A stretch of 64,000 nt of DNA from contig DATAGP010000053.1 of assembly GCA_036263655.1 (NCBI GenBank), positions 28,417 to 92,416 on the forward strand, in the 5' to 3' direction. The notes below the pieces were generated by a model, which saw nothing but the letters and a program-made list of their open reading frames with translations, did no database searches and was not told where the DNA came from. The position numbers were made by a program, and so were the translations under genes. The stretch comes from Schlegelella_A sp036263655 (GTDB lineage: Bacteria > Pseudomonadota > Gammaproteobacteria > Burkholderiales > Burkholderiaceae_C). Below are positions 1-8,481 of this stretch, one piece after another. The stretch's first letter is position 1, and every line of letters starts with the position of its first letter.

Positions 1-71
1 CCCGCCTGGCGATGGTCGCGGCCAGCTACGAGCTCGAAGCGACCGACCCCAACGCAGAGATCTACGAGTAG
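1..71 (+). CDS. C-terminal end of an unidentified gene (truncated by window edge)
   Basis: The frame beginning at base 3 stays open to a TAG at 69-71 and encodes 22 residues ending in ELEATDPNAEIYE. The tail is acidic and the third codon positions are G/C-rich like the genuine genes here, so it is probably the end of a real gene. The product cannot be identified from this fragment. Because gshB lies two genes downstream, a glutamate-cysteine ligase (gshA) is one possibility, but that is only a guess from context. Confidence 0.45.
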   Translation, partial: RLAMVAASYELEATDPNAEIYE

Positions 72-133
72 AGACGGCCGGGCACAATGGCCGGCTTTCC
101 TCGTCCGGTGGCGCCTGCGCGCCGGTCGCCCGT

Positions 134-2008
134 GTGACCCAGCCCCGCACCTCCTCGAGCCTTGTCGCGCTGACCCTCGGCGCCGTCGGCATCGTCTACG
201 GCGACATCGGCACCAGCCCCCTCTACGCCATCAAGCAGGTCTTCGCCGAGGGCCGGGTCCCGCTCAGCGAAGCCAACATCTTCGGCATCCTGTCGCTCGT
301 CTTCTGGACGGTGACGATCGTCGTCTCCGTGAAGTACGTCGTGCTCATCCTGCGCGCCGACAACAACGGCGAGGGCGGCCTGGTGGCGCTGCTGTCGCTG
401 GCCTCGCAGGCCGTGCGCGACCGGCCCGTCATGCGCCGGCGCCTGCTCTTCATCGGCATCCTCGGAACCGCCATCTTCTTCGGCGACGGCGTCATCACCC
501 CGGCGATCTCGGTGATCTCGGCGGTCGAGGGCATCGAGATCGCCGCGCCGGCGCTGCACGCCTATATCGTGCCGATCACGCTGGTGATCCTCACCGGCTT
601 CTTCATGTTCCAGCGCTTCGGGACGGCGCAGGTCGGCAAGGCGTTCGGCCCGATCATGATGGTCTGGTTCGTGGTGATCGCGGCGATGGGCCTGGTCCAC
701 ATCGTCCGCAACCCGGCGATCCTGCTCGCCATCTCGCCCCATCACGCCTTGGCCTTCGTGCTCGGCCAGCCGGGCATCGCCTTCGTGGCCCTGAGCGCGG
801 TGGTGCTCTGCATCACCGGGGCGGAAGCGCTCTACGCCGACCTGGGCCACTTCGGCAAGCGGCCGATCCGGATGGCCTGGTTCGTCGTCGCCATGCCAGC
901 CTTGCTCCTGAACTACTTCGGGCAGGGCGCGATGATCCTCAGGGAGCCCTCGACCGTTCGCAACCCGTTCTACGAGATGGCGCCGGCCTGGGGCGTCTAC
1001 CCGCTGATCGCCCTCGCCACGGTGGCGACGGTGATCGCCTCGCAGGCGCTCATCACGGCCGCGTTCTCGGTCACGAAGCAGGTGGTCCAGCTCGGCTACC
1101 TGCCGCGCCTGCGCATCGTCCATACCTCGGAGAGCGAGACGGGCCAGGTCTACGTTCCGCTCATCAACTGGTCGCTCTACGCCGGCGTCGTGATCGCGGT
1201 CGTCTTCTTCGGCTCGAGCACGCGCCTGGCCGGCGCCTACGGCATCACGGTGACGATCGACATGTTCATCACCACGATCATGACCTTCTTCGTCATCCGC
1301 TATGCCTGGAAGTACCCGTGGTACCTGGTGATCGGAGCGACGGGGTTCTTCTTCCTCGTCGACCTGGCGCTGATGTCGGCCAACCTCGTGAAGATCCTCG
1401 ACGGCGGCTGGTTCCCGCTGCTCATCGGTGCCCTGATGTTCACGCTGATGATGACCTGGAAGGACGGGCGGGGCCTTATGTCGGAGCGCATGCATGCGGA
1501 GTCGGTCGACCTGCACAGCTTCCTGGAATCGGTCTTCGTCAGCCCGCCGACACGGGTGCCGGGCACGGCGGTCTTCCTCGTCGCCGACCAAGGCCTGACG
1601 CCCAACGCGCTCCTGCACAACCTGAAGCACAACAAGGTCCTGCACGAACGCAACCTGTTCGTCACCGTCCGGCATCACGAAGTGCCCTGGGTCGACCCGG
1701 CCGAGCGCAGCGTCATCGAGCCGCTCGGCAACGGCTGCTGGCAGGTGACGATCAACTTCGGCTTCAAGAACGCCCCCGACGTGCCGGCCGCGCTCGAGCG
1801 ACTGCGCGCGCACGGCTGCTCGGTCGAGGACCTCGACACCTCCTACTTCCTGTCGCGCGACATCGTCATCCCCACGTTCGGCGGCGGCATGGCGCGCTGG
1901 CGCGAGAAGCTCTTCGCCGGCATGCACCGCAACGCGTCGGCGGCGGCCGACTTCCTGCGCCTGCCGACCAACCGCGTCGTCGAGCTCGGCGCCAAGGTCG
2001 AGATCTGA
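134..2008 (+). CDS. kup: Kup-type low-affinity potassium uptake protein
   Basis: A 624-residue polytopic inner-membrane protein that takes up K+, in the family thought to work by H+ symport. The N-terminus carries the Kup signature GIVYGDIGTSPLYA (about residues 18-31). It is followed by about twelve hydrophobic segments to about residue 440 and a roughly 180-residue cytoplasmic C-terminal domain, which matches the usual 620-630 residue family length. The start is a GTG at 134. It places the signature close to the N-terminus, as expected, but no clear Shine-Dalgarno sequence is visible. Upstream is the end of another + strand gene, and gshB follows after 126 bases. Identification is secure; the exact start is less so. 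Confidence 0.95.
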   Translation: MTQPRTSSSLVALTLGAVGIVYGDIGTSPLYAIKQVFAEGRVPLSEANIFGILSLVFWTVTIVVSVKYVVLILRADNNGEGGLVALLSLASQAVRDRPVMRRRLLFIGILGTAIFFGDGVITPAISVISAVEGIEIAAPALHAYIVPITLVILTGFFMFQRFGTAQVGKAFGPIMMVWFVVIAAMGLVHIVRNPAILLAISPHHALAFVLGQPGIAFVALSAVVLCITGAEALYADLGHFGKRPIRMAWFVVAMPALLLNYFGQGAMILREPSTVRNPFYEMAPAWGVYPLIALATVATVIASQALITAAFSVTKQVVQLGYLPRLRIVHTSESETGQVYVPLINWSLYAGVVIAVVFFGSSTRLAGAYGITVTIDMFITTIMTFFVIRYAWKYPWYLVIGATGFFFLVDLALMSANLVKILDGGWFPLLIGALMFTLMMTWKDGRGLMSERMHAESVDLHSFLESVFVSPPTRVPGTAVFLVADQGLTPNALLHNLKHNKVLHERNLFVTVRHHEVPWVDPAERSVIEPLGNGCWQVTINFGFKNAPDVPAALERLRAHGCSVEDLDTSYFLSRDIVIPTFGGGMARWREKLFAGMHRNASAAADFLRLPTNRVVELGAKVEI

Positions 2009-2134
2009 GCCGCTCTCCGGCGCATCGCTGCCCCGGGCGTGGCCTGCCGGCGCGTTGACGCTGTTTGTGCAACAGTGGCAGCCCCGCCCCACGGCGCCGG
2101 CTGAGCTGCGGCGCCTGCTCACCTCCCTCACGTC

Positions 2135-3121
2135 ATGCAACTGCTCTTCGTCGCCGACCCGCTGGAAACGTTCAAGACCAGCAAGGACACGACCTTCGCG
2201 ATGATGCGCGAGGCGGCTTCGCGCGGCCACGAGCTGCTCGCCTGCGAGCCGAAGGACCTGGTCTGGGAAAGCGGCGGCCGGGTGCTGGCGCTCGCCCGCC
2301 GCGTCGCCGTGGACGCGCAGGCGGCAGCGGACAGCAAGGCGTGGTTCAGCGAAGCGGCGCCGGCGGCGATGGTCGCCCTGGCCGACGTCGACGCGGTGCT
2401 GATGCGCAAGGACCCGCCCTTCGACAGCGAGTACTTCTACGCCACGCACCTGCTCGAGCGCGCCGAGCGCGAGGGGGCGCGGGTCTTCAACAAGCCGCGC
2501 GCCCTGCGCGACCACCCCGAGAAGCTCGCCATCCTCGAGTTCCCGGAGTTCATCGCGCCGACCATCGTCACCCGCGACGAGACGGCGATCAAGCGCTTCC
2601 ACGACCGGCACGCCGACATCGTCCTGAAGCCGCTCGACGGCATGGGCGGCATGGGCATCTTCCGCGTGGGTCCCGACGGGCTGAACCTGGGCAGCATCAC
2701 GGAGACGCTGAACCGCAACGGCACGACGACGGTGATGGCGCAGCGCTACCTGCATGCCATCGCCCAGGGCGACAAGCGCATCGTCGTGATCGACGGCGTG
2801 CCGGTGCCGCACGCGCTGGCGCGCATTCCCCAGGGCAGCGAGATCCGCGGCAACCTGGCGGTCGGCGGCAAGGGCGTCGCCCAGCTGCTCAGCAACCGGG
2901 ATCGCGAGATCGCCGAGGCGATCGGCCCGATCCTGGCGCGGCGCGGCCTGCTGCTCGTCGGCCTCGACGTCATCGGCGACTGCCTCACCGAGATCAACGT
3001 CACCAGCCCGACCGGGTTCCAGGAGATCACGGCGCAGACAGGCTTCGAGGTGGCCCGCACCTTCGTCGACGCGCTCGAGCGCGCGCTGGCCGAGCCCTTC
3101 GTCGCCGCCGACCGGGCCTAG
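2135..3121 (+). CDS. gshB: Glutathione synthetase
   Basis: A 328-residue ATP-grasp enzyme that joins glycine to gamma-glutamylcysteine using ATP, the last step of glutathione synthesis, in the cytosol. It begins MQLLFVADPLETFKTSKDTT, typical of proteobacterial GshB. It has the ATP-grasp lysine and glycine-rich loop (VLKPLDGMGGMGIFRV, about residues 164-179) and the C-terminal metal/substrate motif TEINVTSPTGFQEI. Length matches the family (about 315-330). A TTGACG hexamer at 2055-2060 and a CTGTT/AACAG inverted repeat at 2061-2075 lie upstream and may belong to its promoter, but no good -10 box is visible. The uup-like gene starts 27 bases downstream, so they may be co-transcribed. Confidence 0.96.
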   Translation: MQLLFVADPLETFKTSKDTTFAMMREAASRGHELLACEPKDLVWESGGRVLALARRVAVDAQAAADSKAWFSEAAPAAMVALADVDAVLMRKDPPFDSEYFYATHLLERAEREGARVFNKPRALRDHPEKLAILEFPEFIAPTIVTRDETAIKRFHDRHADIVLKPLDGMGGMGIFRVGPDGLNLGSITETLNRNGTTTVMAQRYLHAIAQGDKRIVVIDGVPVPHALARIPQGSEIRGNLAVGGKGVAQLLSNRDREIAEAIGPILARRGLLLVGLDVIGDCLTEINVTSPTGFQEITAQTGFEVARTFVDALERALAEPFVAADRA

Positions 3122-3148
3122 GCCGGCCCTCCGCACGCAGGCCGGGCG

Positions 3149-5122
3149 ATGGCTGTCCTTTCGCTGTCCGACGCGCACCTCGCGTACGGCCACGTCGCCC
3201 TGCTCGACGGCGCCTCGCTGTCGCTCGACAGCAACGAGCGCATCGGCCTGATCGGCCGCAACGGCACCGGCAAGTCGTCGCTGCTCAAGGTGATCGCCGG
3301 CATGGAGAAGCTGGACGACGGCCTGCTCCAGCAGACGCAGGGACTGCGCATCCGCTACGTGCCGCAGGAGCCGCTGTTCGACGACGCCGGCACCGTGTTC
3401 GATGCCGTCGGCGAAGGCGTCGCCGAGGCGCGAGCGGTCCGCGACGCCTACGAGGCGCACGCAGAGGGCGCCGATCTCGACGCCCTGCAGACGCGGATCG
3501 AGGCGCTCGACGCCTGGAACTGGGAGCAGCGCGTCGACACCACGCTGGCGCAGCTCCATCTCGACGGCTCGCGCACCATCGCCGAGCTGTCCGGCGGCAC
3601 GAAGAAGCGGGTCGCGCTGGCGCGGGCGCTGGTCGCGGTGCCCGAGGTCCTGCTTCTCGACGAGCCCACCAACCACCTCGACCTCGACTCGATCGCCTGG
3701 CTCGAGGAGCTGCTCGTCGGCTTCGCCGGCAGCGTCGTCGTCGTCAGCCACGACCGCGCCTTCCTCGACGCGGTCGCGACCCGCATCGTCGAGCTCGACC
3801 GCGGCGTCCTGCGCAGCTATCCCGGCAACTTCGCGGCCTACGAGACGCGCAAGGCCGACGAGCTCGCCGCCGAGGCGCTCGGCAACGCGCGCGCCGACAA
3901 GCTGCTGGCGCAGGAGGAGGTCTGGGTGCGCAAGGGCGTCGAGGCGCGGCGCACGCGCAGCGTCGGCCGGGTCCAGCGCCTGCAGGCGCTCCGGGCGCAG
4001 CGCGCGGCCCGGCGCGAGTCGCTCGGCCGCGTCCGCCTCGAGGCGGACTCGGGCACGCCGAGCGGCAAGATCGTCGCCGAGCTGCGCGACGTGTCGCTCC
4101 GCTTCGCGCCGCCGGCGGGCCGGCCGGCGCACGAGGGCCGGCTGGTGGTGAAGGACTTCTCGGCGACGCTGCTGCGCGGCGACAAGGTCGGGCTCATCGG
4201 CCCGAACGGCGCCGGCAAGACGACCCTCCTCAAGCTGATCCTCGGCGAGCTGCAGCCGACCTCCGGCACGGTCCGCCGCGGCACGCGCCTGGAGGTCGCC
4301 TACTTCGACCAGATGCGCAGCACGCTCGACCTCGACGCCACGCTCGCCGACAGCGTCAGCCCCGGCAGCGAGTGGATCGAGACCGCCGGCGGGCGCAAGC
4401 ACGTGATGAGCTACCTCAACGACTTCCTGTTCTCGCCGGCCCGCGCCCACTCGCCGCTGCGCACGCTCTCGGGCGGCGAGCGCAACCGCGTCCTGCTCGC
4501 CCGGCTGCTGGCGTTGCCGGCCAACGTGCTGGTGCTCGACGAGCCGACCAACGACCTCGACATCGACACCCTCGAGCTGCTCGAGGAGCTGCTGCAGAGC
4601 TACGCCGGCACCGTGTTTCTCGTCAGCCACGACCGGCGCTTCCTCGACAACGTCGTGACGAGCACGATCGCCTGGGAGGGCGACGTCGAGCCGGGACTGT
4701 GGCGCGAATACGAGGGGGGCTACGAGGACTGGCGGACGCAGCGCGAGCGGGCGGACGCGCTGCGCGAGGCGGCGCCGCGTTCGAGCGGGCCGGCAGGCAA
4801 GCCTGCCGTGGGCGCGTCCGCAGGGAAGCCCCGGGTGGGGGCGACGGCGCCGTCCTCCATGCCTGCGGCGCCCGCGGCCGCGGCGAAGGCCGCGCCTGCG
4901 AAGCGCAAGCTCAGCTACAAGGAGCAGCGCGAGCTCGACGAGCTGCCCGATCGCATCGAGGCGCTCGAGATCGAGCAGAAGGAGCTGGCCGGATTGCTGG
5001 CCAGCGCCGAGCTCTATGCCGAGGACCCGGTGCGCGCCGAGGCGGCGCAGCGCCGGCACGCGCAGATCGACGACGAGCTGCTCGCCGCCCTCGAGCGCTG
5101 GGAAGCGCTCGGCACGCGCTAG
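3149..5122 (+). CDS. uup: ABC-F family ATPase, Uup-like
   Basis: A 657-residue soluble protein with two ABC ATPase cassettes and no membrane segments, the mark of the ABC-F family, which acts on ribosomes or nucleic acids rather than in transport. Walker A motifs are GRNGTGKSS (residues 36-44) and GPNGAGKTT (351-359). Signature motifs LSGGTKKR and LSGGERNR are present, with Walker B LLLDEPTNHLDLDS and VLDEPTNDLDIDT. The C-terminal 150 residues hold an Ala/Pro-rich linker and then a charged coiled coil (KRKLSYKEQRELDELPDRIE onward), as in Uup. Uup proteins in E. coli affect precise excision of transposons and ribosome function; the role here is inferred. It sits between gshB and the methyltransferase gene on the same strand. 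Confidence 0.9.
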   Translation: MAVLSLSDAHLAYGHVALLDGASLSLDSNERIGLIGRNGTGKSSLLKVIAGMEKLDDGLLQQTQGLRIRYVPQEPLFDDAGTVFDAVGEGVAEARAVRDAYEAHAEGADLDALQTRIEALDAWNWEQRVDTTLAQLHLDGSRTIAELSGGTKKRVALARALVAVPEVLLLDEPTNHLDLDSIAWLEELLVGFAGSVVVVSHDRAFLDAVATRIVELDRGVLRSYPGNFAAYETRKADELAAEALGNARADKLLAQEEVWVRKGVEARRTRSVGRVQRLQALRAQRAARRESLGRVRLEADSGTPSGKIVAELRDVSLRFAPPAGRPAHEGRLVVKDFSATLLRGDKVGLIGPNGAGKTTLLKLILGELQPTSGTVRRGTRLEVAYFDQMRSTLDLDATLADSVSPGSEWIETAGGRKHVMSYLNDFLFSPARAHSPLRTLSGGERNRVLLARLLALPANVLVLDEPTNDLDIDTLELLEELLQSYAGTVFLVSHDRRFLDNVVTSTIAWEGDVEPGLWREYEGGYEDWRTQRERADALREAAPRSSGPAGKPAVGASAGKPRVGATAPSSMPAAPAAAAKAAPAKRKLSYKEQRELDELPDRIEALEIEQKELAGLLASAELYAEDPVRAEAAQRRHAQIDDELLAALERWEALGTR

Positions 5123-5136
5123 TGGACGAGCCGAGC

Positions 5137-5946
5137 ATGCCCGGGCAGCGAGCCCCGTTCGCGCTGGCGCTCGCGTTCGCGTTCGGCCTCGCGCTCGGCG
5201 CCGCCTCGGCGCTCGCGCAGGAAGAGGTGCCCTTCATCACCAGCCCCGACGCGGTGACCCTGCAGATGCTGCGCAGCGCCGACGTGCGACCGTCCGATTT
5301 CGTGCTCGACCTCGGCTCGGGCGACGGGCGCATCGTCATCACCGCGGCGCGCCTGTTCGGCGCGCGCGGGCTGGGCGTGGAGATCGTTCCCGAGCTGGTG
5401 CAGAAGAGCCGCGACAACGCCCGTCGCGCCGGCGTCGAGGCCCGCGCCGAGTTCCGCGAGCAGGACCTGTTCAAGACCGATCTGTCGCCGGCGAGCGTCA
5501 TCACGCTGTACCTGCTGCCGGAGGTGAACCTGCAGCTGCGGCCGGCCCTGCTCGCGCTGAAGCCCGGCACGCGCATCGTCTCGCACGACTGGGACATGGG
5601 CGACTGGCGGCCCGATCGCACGACCGAGCTCGAGGTGCCCGACAAGCAGGTCGGTCGCGAGAAGAAGAGCCGCGTCCACCTGTGGATCGTGCCGGCCCCG
5701 GTGGCCGGGGCCTGGTGCGGCCGCGGGCCGCTGCGCGACAGCCGGCTGCACGTCGACCAGCGCTTCCAGAACTACGAGATGACGGTGCGCCGCGGCGCGC
5801 ACGTGCAGCGCCACGCCGGCGTCGTCGACGGCGCCGTGCTTCGCCCGCGCGAGGGCTCCCGCGGCGCCGTCAGCCTGCGCCTCGACGGCGAGTCACTGCG
5901 ACCGGTCGGCGGCGACCGCCGGCCGGGCACCTTTCAGCGCTGCTGA
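5137..5946 (+). CDS. Exported SAM-dependent methyltransferase-fold protein
   Basis: A 269-residue protein with an apparent Sec signal peptide (hydrophobic residues about 8-27, then ASALAQ|EE). A class I methyltransferase domain follows, with motif I VLDLGSGDGR and a following acidic residue in LGVEIVPEL that would hold the SAM ribose. Further motifs such as ITLYLLPEVN and the HDWDMGDW segment fit the same fold. About 65 residues at the C-terminus form a separate predicted beta-rich tail of unknown role. The ATG at 5137 was chosen because it begins the signal peptide; an in-frame GTG at 5122 overlaps the preceding stop. The last 54 bases overlap the 3' end of the convergent regulator gene. Substrate unknown. 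Export is odd because SAM is cytosolic; the segment might instead be an anchor. Confidence 0.75.
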   Translation: MPGQRAPFALALAFAFGLALGAASALAQEEVPFITSPDAVTLQMLRSADVRPSDFVLDLGSGDGRIVITAARLFGARGLGVEIVPELVQKSRDNARRAGVEARAEFREQDLFKTDLSPASVITLYLLPEVNLQLRPALLALKPGTRIVSHDWDMGDWRPDRTTELEVPDKQVGREKKSRVHLWIVPAPVAGAWCGRGPLRDSRLHVDQRFQNYEMTVRRGAHVQRHAGVVDGAVLRPREGSRGAVSLRLDGESLRPVGGDRRPGTFQRC

Positions 5947-7431
5947 GCGCGCGGCGACCAGCGCCTTCCAGAAGCGCGCGTCCTGCGAGGTCGCGAAGTT
6001 GATCCGCATCAGCGTCGTCGGTCGCGGCTCGGCGTGGAAGAGCGCGCCGGGAGCGATCAGCCAGTCGTCGAGCAAGGCGTGCGCGAGCCGCTCCGTGTCG
6101 ACGCCGGCATCGACCCAGCCGAACAGGCCGTTCGGCTCGGCAGCGAAGCGGCAGCCGTGCGCCTCGGCCAGCCGGACGGTGCGCGTGCGCGCCGCCGCCA
6201 GGCGCTCGGCGACCCGCTCGGCGTGCCGGCGGAGCCAGCCTTGCTCCAGGCAGTGCGCCATCGCCAGCTCGCCGGCGCCCGGTGTCGTCAGCGTGCTCAG
6301 GAGCTTGGTGTCGACCAGGCGATCGATCAGCCCCGGCGCCGCCGCGAGGAAGCCGACGCGCCAGTTGGGCGTCAGGATCTTCGAGAAGCCCGAGATGTAG
6401 ATCGTGCGCTCCAGCGCGTCGAGCGCCGCCAGGCGCGGCGCGTGCGCCGGCGCGAGGTGCGCGTAGGTGTCGTCCTCGACGATGTGCAGGTCGAACTCGG
6501 CGGCGAGCCGGAGCACGCGGTGCGCGCACTGCAGGCTGAGCGAGGCGCCGGTCGGGTTGTGCAGCACCGAGACGGTCACGTAGAGCCGAGGCCGCGCCCC
6601 CGGCTTCTGCGCCTCGATCAGGCGGCGCATGGCGGCGATGTCGGGGCCGCCGTCGCCGCGCGGCACCGGCAGGACGCGCATGCCGAGGGCGGCCAGGCGC
6701 GCGTACTCGACCGACCAGCCGGGCTCGTCGACGAGGACGCTGTCGCCGCTGCGCAGCAGGGTGCGCGTGACCACATCGAGCGCATGCGTGGCGCCGATGG
6801 TCGTGACGATCTGCTCCGGCGCGGCGGCGATGCCGTGGTCGGCGAGCTTGAGGGCGAGGGCGCGGCGCAGGCGCGGCTCGCCGGCGGGGTCGCCGTACTG
6901 CAGCGCCGTCGCCGCCACTTGCCGGCTCGAGGTCGCCCGGCGCATCGCCGCCGCCAGCATCGGCGCATCGAGCCAGTCGGCCGGCAGGGTGCCGAGCCCC
7001 GGCATCGGCTGGGCACCGGGCGACTGGAACATCGCACGGATGAGCGCCGTGGCGCTGTTCGGCAGAGGTCGCGGCGCCGCGTCGCCGCCGCTGCGCGAGA
7101 CCGTTCGAGACGACGCGACGGTCGTCGCGGCACGGACGAAGAAGCCGCGCTGGCGCCGCGCTTCGACGAGGCCCAGCGCCTGCAGCTGGTCGTAGGCGGC
7201 GACCACCGTGTAGGGGCTGACGGCGTGCCGGCGCGCGCACTCGCGTACCGACGGCAGGCGCGCGCCGGGAGCGAGCAGGCGCTGCCGGATGTGTTCCGCA
7301 TAGCGCTGGGTCAGCTGCTCGGCGAGCGGCGTGTCGGCGCCCCGCGACAGCGCATGCGCCGGCGCGCCCGGCAGCGCGGCCGCACGACCCCGGCGTGCTG
7401 GCGGCTGCAGCGGTACAGAGCTTCGAGTCAT
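5893..7431 (-). CDS. MocR-type regulator (GntR helix-turn-helix fused to PLP aminotransferase domain)
   Basis: A 512-residue transcription factor of the MocR/PdxR family. Residues about 30-95 form a GntR-type winged helix (LAEQLTQRYAEHIRQR, RLPSVRECARRHAVSPYTVV). From about 165 onward is a fold-type I aminotransferase domain with the PLP-binding lysine in GFSKILTPNWR (K351). In this family the aminotransferase part usually senses PLP or an amino-acid adduct rather than catalysing. It is divergent from an EamA transporter / aminotransferase / PhzF operon with only 63 bases between start codons, so it probably controls that operon and itself. The 3' end overlaps the convergent methyltransferase gene by 54 bases. 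Confidence 0.88.
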   Translation of the reverse strand: MTRSSVPLQPPARRGRAAALPGAPAHALSRGADTPLAEQLTQRYAEHIRQRLLAPGARLPSVRECARRHAVSPYTVVAAYDQLQALGLVEARRQRGFFVRAATTVASSRTVSRSGGDAAPRPLPNSATALIRAMFQSPGAQPMPGLGTLPADWLDAPMLAAAMRRATSSRQVAATALQYGDPAGEPRLRRALALKLADHGIAAAPEQIVTTIGATHALDVVTRTLLRSGDSVLVDEPGWSVEYARLAALGMRVLPVPRGDGGPDIAAMRRLIEAQKPGARPRLYVTVSVLHNPTGASLSLQCAHRVLRLAAEFDLHIVEDDTYAHLAPAHAPRLAALDALERTIYISGFSKILTPNWRVGFLAAAPGLIDRLVDTKLLSTLTTPGAGELAMAHCLEQGWLRRHAERVAERLAAARTRTVRLAEAHGCRFAAEPNGLFGWVDAGVDTERLAHALLDDWLIAPGALFHAEPRPTTLMRINFATSQDARFWKALVAARSAALKGARPAVAADRSQ

Positions 7432-7494
7432 GCGCCTGAGTGTATCGGAGCTGTGCTGGTGTGCGGCCTACACTGCGTCGACAGGAGCACGACC

Positions 7495-8481
7495 ATGACC
7501 GACAGCCGCGCCGAATCACGAGGCCTCGCCCTGGGCCTGCTCGGGGTCGCCTTCTTCGCCCTGACGGTGCCGATGACGCGCCTCGCCGTCGGCCCGGCCG
7601 AGGCGCCCGAGCTGCCGCCCTTCTTCGTCGCCTTCGGCCGCGCGGCGCTGGCCGGCCTTCTCAGCTGCGCCTACCTCGCCGTCGTCGGTGCGGCCCGGCC
7701 GAGGCGCGAGCACATGGCGAGCTTCGCGGTCTGCGCGCTCGGCACCGTGGTCGGCTTCCCGCTCCTTCTCGGACTGGCGCTGCGGCACGTCGACGCCGTC
7801 CACGCCGCGGTGGTCACCGGTGTGCTGCCGCTGGCCACCGCGATCGTCGCCGCCATCGCCTTCCGGCAACGCCCGTCGCCCGGCTTCTGGCTCTGCGCTG
7901 TGGCCGGCGCGGCGCTGGTCGTCGCCTTCGCGGCCTGGAAGGGGAGCGGCGCCCTGGTGCTGGCCGACGCCCTGCTGCTGGGCTCCGTCGCCAGCGCCGC
8001 CGTCGGCTACGTCGCCGGGGCGCGCCTTGCGGCGCGGATGCCGGCCGAGCGGGTCATCTGCTGGGTGCTCGTCGGCAGCCTGCCGCTGACCGTGCCGGCC
8101 ATGCTCCTCACCTGGCCGGCGCAGGCGGCGAGCGCTGCGGCCTGGGGCGGCTTCGCCTACGTCACCGTGTTCTCGATGTGGCTCGGCTTCTTCGCCTGGT
8201 ACCGCGGGCTCGCGCTCGGCGGCACGCTGCGCGTGAGCCAGGTGCAGCTCGTGCAGCCGTTTCTCGCCATGCTCTTCGCCGTGCCCCTGCTCGGCGAGCG
8301 GCTCGACGCCGGCACCGTCGCCTTCGCGCTGGCGGTGGTCGCGACCGTCTTCGTCGGCCGCCTGGCCAGCGCCGGCACGCCGGCCGCGAACGCGCGCATC
8401 GCGCACGACGCGGCGGGATTCCGTCGCAGCGCGTCGAACGCGGCTGCCGCCGGGCCGGCGCACCTGGGGAGCACGCGATGA
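7495..8481 (+). CDS. EamA-type (DMT superfamily) exporter
   Basis: A 328-residue inner-membrane protein with about ten hydrophobic helices arranged as two EamA repeats. The segments ALRHVDAVHAAVVTGVLPLA and SQVQLVQPFLAMLFAVPLL are characteristic of drug/metabolite exporters. The start at 7495 has a good Shine-Dalgarno (AGGAG at 7483-7487). An extra hydrophilic tail of about 40 residues follows the last helix. The stop overlaps the next gene's start (ATGA at 8478-8481), indicating translational coupling with the aminotransferase. Related transporters export amino acids or metabolites such as cysteine derivatives. Given the divergent MocR regulator and the downstream enzymes, an amino acid or amine is a plausible substrate, but this is inference. 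Confidence 0.88.
   Translation: MTDSRAESRGLALGLLGVAFFALTVPMTRLAVGPAEAPELPPFFVAFGRAALAGLLSCAYLAVVGAARPRREHMASFAVCALGTVVGFPLLLGLALRHVDAVHAAVVTGVLPLATAIVAAIAFRQRPSPGFWLCAVAGAALVVAFAAWKGSGALVLADALLLGSVASAAVGYVAGARLAARMPAERVICWVLVGSLPLTVPAMLLTWPAQAASAAAWGGFAYVTVFSMWLGFFAWYRGLALGGTLRVSQVQLVQPFLAMLFAVPLLGERLDAGTVAFALAVVATVFVGRLASAGTPAANARIAHDAAGFRRSASNAAAAGPAHLGSTR

Noticed and set aside
62..5059. 1665-codon open frame on the minus strand opposite kup, gshB and uup
   Set aside because: It is antisense to three well-recognised genes and is made of low-complexity Arg/Ala/Val/Asp sequence, as expected for the opposite strand of very GC-rich coding DNA.
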